A DNA stretch of 64,000 bases from an uncultured Roseibium sp. (GTDB taxonomy: Bacteria > Pseudomonadota > Alphaproteobacteria > Rhizobiales > Stappiaceae), in NCBI RefSeq assembly GCF_963675985.1, contig NZ_OY780957.1, forward strand, positions 1 to 64,000. The letters are read 5' to 3'. Under the pieces are notes generated by a model. It was not told where the DNA came from. It searched no databases and saw only the letters and a list, made by a program, of their open reading frames with translations. The position numbers were made by a program, and so were the translations under genes. Position 1 is the stretch's first letter. Each line of letters begins with the position of its first letter. Below, one piece after another: positions 58,768 to 64,000 of this stretch.

Positions 58768-60087
58768 CTAAGCGACCCGGATGTTTTGCAGGAATTGCGC
58801 GACCTGCTTTTCAAGTCCGTGAGAAATACCGGACAGATCACTCGAGGCCTCCAGCATCTCCGACGTGGCAGTGCTGCTCGCATCCATCGCAGATGACAGG
58901 GTCCCGATATTCGACGCTACCCGCTCGGAACTGGACATGGCGATATCGGCGTTCCGTTCGATTTCATGCGTCGCCGTTTCCTGCTCTTCCACGGCTTCGC
59001 GGATCCTCCGGGACAGGTCGCTGATCTGGTCGATGGTACTGGCAATCGTCCGCATGGCTTCTTCGGACTGTTCGGCCACGTCCTGGACCGAGGCGACCTG
59101 ACTGGAGATATCTTCCGTCGCCCGCGTCGTCTGCTCGGCCAGGGCCTTCACCTCGTTGGCGACCACCGCGAAGCCCCGTCCGGCGTCCCCTGCCCTTGCG
59201 GCCTCAATGGTCGCGTTCAGGGCCAGCAGGTTCGTCTGGCTCGCAATCTGGCTGATCAACTCGACAATCTCGCCGATCGCCCGCCCGGTTTCCGACAACC
59301 GGCCGACGATCTCATCCGTCTTGCGCGCTTCGCGGACCGCATTGTCCGCAATTTCGGATGCACTATCCACATCCCTGCTGATATTGGCGATCGACTGTGA
59401 CAGCTGCGTCGCCGAAGACGTCAGAGACCCGACGGACGTATTCGCGGAAATGCAGGCATCGCCGACCCCGTCCACCGCATCAAGCGACGAGCCAACAGCA
59501 CCTTGCAGCTCTTCGGAATTGCGGCCGACCGTTTCCGCCGCGCGGGACAAGGCCTGCACCGCATTGGCGACTGAATGCTCGAAGTCATCGGCGATGTCCT
59601 GCATCAGGATCCGGCGTTCTTCGCTCAGTTGCTCCTGATGGACCGCCTGCTGCTGTGCTGCCTCCGCGGAGCGTTCGGCAAGCTTCTGGCGGAAGCCGGT
59701 GATGGAACGGGCGATCGCACCGATCTCGTCCCCGCGCTCCGCTCCGTCTATTTCGATATCCAGATCGCCGTCCGAAAGCCGGTCCAGTCCGCGCTGAAGC
59801 CGCTTCAGCGGCCGCGCCACGCCCATGGCAAGGACAAACGCGAGACCGAGAAAGGCTATCCCGACCGGCGTACACACCAGGGCAATCGTAATCATCTGGT
59901 CGATGATGAGGCCGTCGACCTTGCCGGCAACATTTCCGGAGATGAACGCCGCCGCGGAGTCGGCGTTCCCGATTTCGCCGATCAAAGCCTGACGGAAGGT
60001 ATAGAAGGCGAAGCCCGTTCCGCCCATCATGATGGCGGCAGCGGTGACGACCATTGCAACGAAACGGCCGGGAATTGATATCGTCAC
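58768..60087 (-). CDS. Methyl-accepting chemotaxis protein with very small periplasmic part
   Basis: A 439-residue chemoreceptor. First helix about 8-28 (VAMVVTAAAIMMGGTGFAFY), a periplasmic loop of only about 35 residues (RQALIGEIGNADSAAAFISG), second helix about 65-88, HAMP (RPLKRLQRGLDRLSDGDLDIEI) and the signal tip IASQTNLLALNATIEAARAGDAGRGFAVVANEVKALAEQTT. With so little outside the membrane it may sense a membrane-associated or indirect signal. The GTG at 60087 has AGGA upstream; longer frames lack a ribosome site. Confidence 0.92.
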   Translation of the reverse strand: MTISIPGRFVAMVVTAAAIMMGGTGFAFYTFRQALIGEIGNADSAAAFISGNVAGKVDGLIIDQMITIALVCTPVGIAFLGLAFVLAMGVARPLKRLQRGLDRLSDGDLDIEIDGAERGDEIGAIARSITGFRQKLAERSAEAAQQQAVHQEQLSEERRILMQDIADDFEHSVANAVQALSRAAETVGRNSEELQGAVGSSLDAVDGVGDACISANTSVGSLTSSATQLSQSIANISRDVDSASEIADNAVREARKTDEIVGRLSETGRAIGEIVELISQIASQTNLLALNATIEAARAGDAGRGFAVVANEVKALAEQTTRATEDISSQVASVQDVAEQSEEAMRTIASTIDQISDLSRRIREAVEEQETATHEIERNADIAMSSSERVASNIGTLSSAMDASSTATSEMLEASSDLSGISHGLEKQVAQFLQNIRVA

Positions 60088-60428
60088 GGCGAATCCTGTC
60101 AGTCTAGGGGGACGCCGCGTGAAACGCCCCGCTCGCGAAACCATCACCGACTTTAAAAGCGATTAAGTAAAAATATTGCTACACGCCGGCTTCCAGGGCG
60201 CCGATTTTGTCTTTTGTCGATCATGAACACAGGACAAAAGAATACGAGCCAATGAACAAACCATTGATCTATTAGGTTAAGTAATATTTGATTTAAAAGT
60301 CTCGTGAGACTCCCATTTTACTTGATCGCGCCCTGATCCGACGGCACCCACCCCACCAACTCGGAAACAGGAACCATCCTGCGATGAAACGCAACGGACC
60401 GTCCTGAAGCTGTTTCCGAGTGTTCGCT
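60088..60428. other. Spacer, AT-rich in part
   Basis: 341 bases between the chemoreceptor and the second ABC exporter, both on the minus strand. The stretch 60230-60325 is A/T-rich and contains AGTCTC-GT-GAGACT (60298-60311), a possible operator. No gene or tRNA seen. It should hold the chemoreceptor promoter and the exporter's 3' end. Confidence 0.45.
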
Positions 60429-62309
60429 CTAAAACGAGCCGGCTTCAGCCAAAGATACGGAAGCCTTGGCCTCTTCATTCAGAAAACCGCCCGACTGGCG
60501 CTGCCAGAGTTGGGCGTAGAGGCCGCCGCGGTCCCGCAACAGCACGTCATGGCTGCCCTGCTGCACGATGGCGCCCTTGTCCATGACGACAAGGCGGTCC
60601 ATCTGGGCAATCGTCGACAACCGGTGTGCGATGGCGATGACCGTCTTCCCCGCCATCAGCTCCTGCAAATTCGCCTGGATTGCCGCTTCCACCTCGGAAT
60701 CGAGCGCGGACGTCGCCTCGTCCAGCACCAGGATCGGCGCATTCTTAAGAAGAACTCTGGCAATCGCGACCCTTTGCCGTTGGCCGCCCGACAGTTTGAC
60801 GCCGCGTTCGCCGACAAGAGCATCGAACCCGCGCTGCCCCTGGCGGTCCTCGAGCGTTTCGATGAAGTCGAGCGCATGGGCGCGGCGTGCGGCCTGCCGG
60901 ATCTCCTCGTCGCTCGCCGAGGGCCGACCATAACGGATATTCTCGCCAAGGGACCGATGCAAAAGAGAGGTATCCTGCGTGACCATGCCGATGGCCTGCC
61001 GCAGGGATTGCTGTGTCACCGTGGCAATATCGGTGCCGTCGATCGTGATCCTCCCCGATTCCGGATCGTAAAACCGGAGCAGCAGGCTTGCCATGGTGGT
61101 TTTCCCGGCTCCGGAAGGCCCGACAAGACCGACGCGCTCGCCCGGCTCGATGGTCAGATCCAGATGATCGATCACACCACCGGCCTTGCCGTAATGGAAC
61201 TGCACGCCTTCAAATGCGATCCGCCCTTTGGAGACGAGCAGGTCCGGCGCATCCGCCCTGTCGCGGACCGCGACCGGTTTGACGATCGTTTCGGCACTGT
61301 CCTGAATCGTTCCCATATTTCGGAACAGGCCGTTGAGCTGGCCGAAAAGCCGGTTCAGCAAAAAGTGCATACGCAGAACCAGTCCAAGCGTGAATGCCAC
61401 GTCCCCGGTCGAGATCGTGTTCTGCTGCCAGAGATTGAGCGCCAGCGCCGCCACGAGCGAGATCATCACACCGTTGAGGATATTCATCACCACGCGGATC
61501 GTGGTCAGAACCCGCGTGAACCGCTTGAGCTGATGAAGAAATTGACCGAAGGCCGCAAGCGCCCCTCGGTTTTCCTCCTGCCGCGATCCGAACAGCTTGA
61601 TCGTCTGGATATTGGTGTAGGTGTCCACCAGGCGCCCGGTGACACCGGACCCGGCATGGGCCACCTTTTTCGCCTCCTGCCGCACCCTGGGAACGAAATG
61701 GCGCGCCGCCACGACGAAGACGCCGAGCCAGACGACGACGATAGCCCCCAGCCTCCAGTCGAGATCGGCGATCAGGAAGATGGTCGTGAGCGCATAGACG
61801 GCAATATACCAGGCGACCTGCAGAAGGGAGACCATGAAGTCTCCCACGGCCTGCCCTGCCTGCCAGACCTTCTGGGAGAGGCGGCCCGACAGCTCGTCAT
61901 GAAAATAGCTCAGGCTCTGGTTCATGACCTGCTGATGGGCCTGCCAGCGGACCAGATTAAAGAAGCTTGGAACGATCACCTGTTCTTCGAGAAGGGAATT
62001 CATGATGGCGACAAAGGCGCGGGCCACCAGCACCACGAACAGCATCCCCAAAAGCACGGAACCATGCGCCTGAAAGAAGGTCGCCCGGTCGCCGGTCTGC
62101 ATCATGTCGACAATGGAACCGATAAACGCATAGACCGAGGCTTCGATGCCCGCGGAAAGCCCGCCGAAAACAAGCGTCAGGAACAACGGCCATTTGGCCT
62201 GCCGGACGAAATGCAGCAGAAAGGCCCGCCCCCCCTGGGGCAAAGGAGCGTCCGGTGCGGGCCGAAACGGATCAATCCAGGATTCGAACAGTCTGAAAAT
62301 CGGTGTCAC
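60429..62309 (-). CDS. ABC half-exporter, multidrug type (second copy)
   Basis: A 626-residue permease-ATPase fusion. Its N-terminus (FRLFESWIDPFRPAPDA) resembles that of the other exporter here (FERFENLIDPF), then six helices, Walker A GPSGAGKTTMASLLL, signature LSGGQRQR, Walker B ILVLDEATSALD and H-loop AHRLST. Substrate unknown. The GTG at 62309 follows GGAGAG; a longer frame adds unrelated residues. It is divergent from trmL across 93 bases. The two exporters may be paralogues or partners. Confidence 0.9.
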   Translation of the reverse strand: MTPIFRLFESWIDPFRPAPDAPLPQGGRAFLLHFVRQAKWPLFLTLVFGGLSAGIEASVYAFIGSIVDMMQTGDRATFFQAHGSVLLGMLFVVLVARAFVAIMNSLLEEQVIVPSFFNLVRWQAHQQVMNQSLSYFHDELSGRLSQKVWQAGQAVGDFMVSLLQVAWYIAVYALTTIFLIADLDWRLGAIVVVWLGVFVVAARHFVPRVRQEAKKVAHAGSGVTGRLVDTYTNIQTIKLFGSRQEENRGALAAFGQFLHQLKRFTRVLTTIRVVMNILNGVMISLVAALALNLWQQNTISTGDVAFTLGLVLRMHFLLNRLFGQLNGLFRNMGTIQDSAETIVKPVAVRDRADAPDLLVSKGRIAFEGVQFHYGKAGGVIDHLDLTIEPGERVGLVGPSGAGKTTMASLLLRFYDPESGRITIDGTDIATVTQQSLRQAIGMVTQDTSLLHRSLGENIRYGRPSASDEEIRQAARRAHALDFIETLEDRQGQRGFDALVGERGVKLSGGQRQRVAIARVLLKNAPILVLDEATSALDSEVEAAIQANLQELMAGKTVIAIAHRLSTIAQMDRLVVMDKGAIVQQGSHDVLLRDRGGLYAQLWQRQSGGFLNEEAKASVSLAEAGSF

Positions 62310-62402
62310 TTGTCTCTCCGCCGCGAAAATCCCTGCCCAATGACAAGATCGAACCGCGGTGATATCCAGCATGGCATTCTGAACGAACCGAATGACCATA
62401 GT

Positions 62403-62864
62403 ATGCCGGACATAGCCCTTTTCCAGCCCGATATCCCGCAAAACACTGGTACGATTTTACGTCTGGCCGCCTGCTTGGGTGTTCGCGTTCATCTGATCGA
62501 ACCTGCCGGTTTTCCGTTGTCCGACAGCGCCCTGAAGCGGGCGGGAATGGATTACCTGGAACGTGCGGCACTCCAACACCACATCACCTTCGACGCCTTC
62601 GAGGACTGGCGCCGGGGGACAGACAGGCGTCTGATTCTGCTCACCACAAAATCGGCAAAAGCTTATACCGGCTGCACATTCCGCGATACCGATATCTTGC
62701 TGATGGGACGGGAATCGGCAGGCGTGCCCGACGCGGTGCACGCCCTTGCGGACGAGCGGGTGACGATCCCGATGGTCGAAGGCATGCGATCGATCAACGT
62801 GGCCGTCTCCGCCGGCATCGTGCTCGGCGAGGCCCTGCGTCAAACGGACTGTTTTCCCGACTGA
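62403..62864 (+). CDS. trmL: tRNA (cytidine/uridine-34-2'-O)-methyltransferase TrmL
   Basis: A 153-residue SPOUT methyltransferase that modifies the wobble base of tRNA-Leu. It shows MPDIALFQPDIPQNTGTILRLA, VHLIEPAGFPLSD, the knot motifs LLMGRESAGVPD, VTIPM and SINVAVSAGIVLGEALRQ. Length is standard for TrmL. hemF follows after 102 bases. Confidence 0.95.
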   Translation: MPDIALFQPDIPQNTGTILRLAACLGVRVHLIEPAGFPLSDSALKRAGMDYLERAALQHHITFDAFEDWRRGTDRRLILLTTKSAKAYTGCTFRDTDILLMGRESAGVPDAVHALADERVTIPMVEGMRSINVAVSAGIVLGEALRQTDCFPD

Positions 62865-62966
62865 CCTTAGGTAAAGTCTCGCGGCTGGCCAAATCCGCCG
62901 GAACGGCCTAAAAAGCCCGACCTGAAAAACAACAACCACGGCCCATTCGGACAAAAGGATTGCAAG

Positions 62967-63893
62967 ATGACGGCCCCTTCCCCAGAAAACCGCGGTGGTC
63001 CGATCCCGGCCGACATCGAGACCAAAAAGGAGCGCGCACCCAGGTGGTTCGCCGAGCTGCGGGACCGCATCTGCGCCAGCTTTGAGGCTCTGGAAGATGA
63101 AATCGGCGAGTTGAAAGGCCCGCTGAACGATCGACCGGCAGGCCGTTTCGAACGCACCCCCTGGGAGCGCACCGGCTCGAACGGTGAAAAGGGCGGCGGC
63201 GGCGTCATGTCGATGATGCACGGCCGCGTCTTCGAAAAAGTCGGCGTCCATGTTTCGACCGTTTACGGCGAGTTCTCGCCCGAGTTTCGCGGCCAGATCC
63301 CGGGCGCCAACGAAGATCCCCGTTTCTGGGCCTCCGGCATCAGCCTGATCGCCCACCCCCAGAACCCGCATGTGCCGGCCGTTCATATGAACACGCGCAT
63401 GGTGGTCACCACACGCCAGTGGTTCGGTGGTGGCGCGGACCTGACCCCAGTCCTGGATGCGCGCCGCACCCAGGACGATCCCGACACCATCGCCTTCCAC
63501 GACGCCATGAAGCAGGCTTGTGACGCCCATGCGGTTGCCGACTATCCGGCCTACAAGGACTGGTGCGACGACTATTTCTTCCTGAAGCACCGCAACGAGC
63601 CGCGCGGCATCGGCGGGATTTTCTACGACTATCTGCACAGCGGCGATTGGGACGCCGATTTCGCCTTTACCCGGGACGTCGGCCAGGCGTTCGATACCAT
63701 CTATCCGGCGCTTGTCCGCCGGAACTTCCAAAAAACCTGGAACGAGGCGGAACGGGACGAGCAGCTCATCCGGCGCGGGCGCTACGTGGAGTACAACCTG
63801 CTCTATGACCGGGGAACGATCTTCGGGCTGAAGACCGGCGGCAATGTCGCCTCGATCCTGTCGTCGATGCCGCCGGTCGTGAAATGGCCCTGA
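62967..63893 (+). CDS. hemF: Oxygen-dependent coproporphyrinogen III oxidase
   Basis: HemF decarboxylates coproporphyrinogen III to protoporphyrinogen IX using oxygen, in haem synthesis. The 308-residue protein has GGGVMSMMHGRVFEKVGVHVS, HMNTRMVVT, QWFGGGADLTPVL, DWCDDYFFLKHRNEPRGIGGIFYD and RRGRYVEYNLLYDRGTIFGL...KTGGNVASILSSMPP. Its product helps supply haem for the cytochrome bc1 genes in the same window. No clear Fnr-type box upstream. Confidence 0.97.
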   Translation: MTAPSPENRGGPIPADIETKKERAPRWFAELRDRICASFEALEDEIGELKGPLNDRPAGRFERTPWERTGSNGEKGGGGVMSMMHGRVFEKVGVHVSTVYGEFSPEFRGQIPGANEDPRFWASGISLIAHPQNPHVPAVHMNTRMVVTTRQWFGGGADLTPVLDARRTQDDPDTIAFHDAMKQACDAHAVADYPAYKDWCDDYFFLKHRNEPRGIGGIFYDYLHSGDWDADFAFTRDVGQAFDTIYPALVRRNFQKTWNEAERDEQLIRRGRYVEYNLLYDRGTIFGLKTGGNVASILSSMPPVVKWP

Positions 63894-63915
63894 GCAACCG
63901 GGCTGAACGACGGGG

Positions 63916-64000
63916 CTAGCCGGCCGTGCCGGTCGCCTTCTTGCCGTCGAACAGGGTTTCGACCGTCCGGTTGAGCGCACCCAGATCGACGCTGAGGACG
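63916..64000 (-). CDS. 3' end of an unidentified gene
   Basis: On the minus strand a frame enters at the window edge and reads VLSVDLGALNRTVETLFDGK and KATGTAG before a TAG at 63918-63916, 23 bases past the hemF stop. It is convergent with hemF. Only 27 residues are visible, too few to identify a family; the composition looks coding. Confidence 0.45.
   Translation of the reverse strand, partial: VLSVDLGALNRTVETLFDGKKATGTAG

Noticed and set aside
60420..62864. Plus-strand open frame of about 814 codons ending with trmL
   Set aside because: Only the last 153 codons form a real protein (TrmL, starting at 62403); the rest is antisense to the ABC exporter.
62457..63980. Minus-strand open frame of about 500 codons over trmL and hemF
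   Set aside because: Antisense to two certain genes, no recognisable domains.
1..64000. CRISPR array, tRNA or rRNA genes, prophage, or defence system
   Set aside because: I found no regularly spaced direct repeats, no cloverleaf-like sequence in the spacers, and no phage, restriction, toxin-antitoxin or nuclease-cluster genes.

Overview
The window looks like a chromosomal segment of an alphaproteobacterium in the Hyphomicrobiales (Rhizobiales), most probably a marine Stappiaceae member of the Roseibium/Labrenzia/Stappia type. This is inferred from GC-rich coding sequence, a Rhizobiales-like gene order (SDR-uvrC...pgsA-moaD-moaE; ilvE-petP-petR-kinase; ubiK-lgt-midA...pgeF; rplY-pth...ychF; petABC-mtnP-apt), an Omp25/31-type outer-membrane protein and an erythrin-VIT1 (MbfA-type) iron protein. 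No rRNA, tRNA, CRISPR array, prophage or complete insertion sequence was recognised.

Layout. 0-1.1 kb: a GNAT acetyltransferase tail and rlmJ, both broken by about seven one-base indels. 1.1-4.2 kb: secreted RNase T2 with a small secreted partner, a GST and an outer-membrane beta-barrel. 4.5-13.2 kb: Na+/Ca2+ exchanger, FolM-like SDR, uvrC, TPR-sulfotransferase, EEP-family protein, HlyU, pgsA, moaD and moaE. 13.4-20 kb: Bcr/CflA efflux pump, ilvE, the petP-petR-histidine kinase regulatory unit, csaA-like gene, a TetR regulator and a 265-bp element with 32-bp terminal inverted repeats. 20-24 kb: proC, ybjN-like gene, ubiK, lgt and midA. 24.05-29.9 kb: a siderophore-uptake island (TonB receptor, binding protein, siderophore-interacting reductase, TetR), edged by a palindromic repeat on the left and a hairpin-rich spacer on the right. 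It appears to be inserted between midA and pgeF. 29.9-42.5 kb: pgeF, an M24-fold protein, a lipoprotein, prs, a chemoreceptor with a separate periplasmic sensor protein, rplY, pth, mscS, ychF and an SLC13 permease. 42.5-51 kb: accessory metabolism (DUF3237 protein, FAD monooxygenase, 3-HIBADH-like dehydrogenase, small secreted proteins, ferritin-VIT1 protein, O-methyltransferase, paired MaoC hydratases, GNAT, bluB). 51-56 kb: apt, a small membrane protein, mtnP and the cytochrome bc1 operon petABC. 56-64 kb: two multidrug-type ABC half-exporters around a chemoreceptor, trmL, hemF and the end of one more gene.

How the genes work together. Most genes are housekeeping: DNA repair, phospholipid and lipoprotein synthesis, molybdopterin, translation, PRPP/adenine salvage, respiration and haem. 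PetP/PetR are known from Rhodobacter to be needed for cytochrome bc1, and petABC lies 36 kb away in the same window. The iron theme recurs in the siderophore island, the ferritin-VIT1 protein, hemF and bc1. The most unusual items are a 22-codon upstream ORF with a perfect Shine-Dalgarno whose stop codon sits in a hairpin loop ahead of an ABC exporter; the inverted-repeat element; the stand-alone sensor protein ahead of a chemoreceptor; and several enzymes whose usual catalytic residues look replaced (RNase T2, M24 protein, histidine-kinase H-box).
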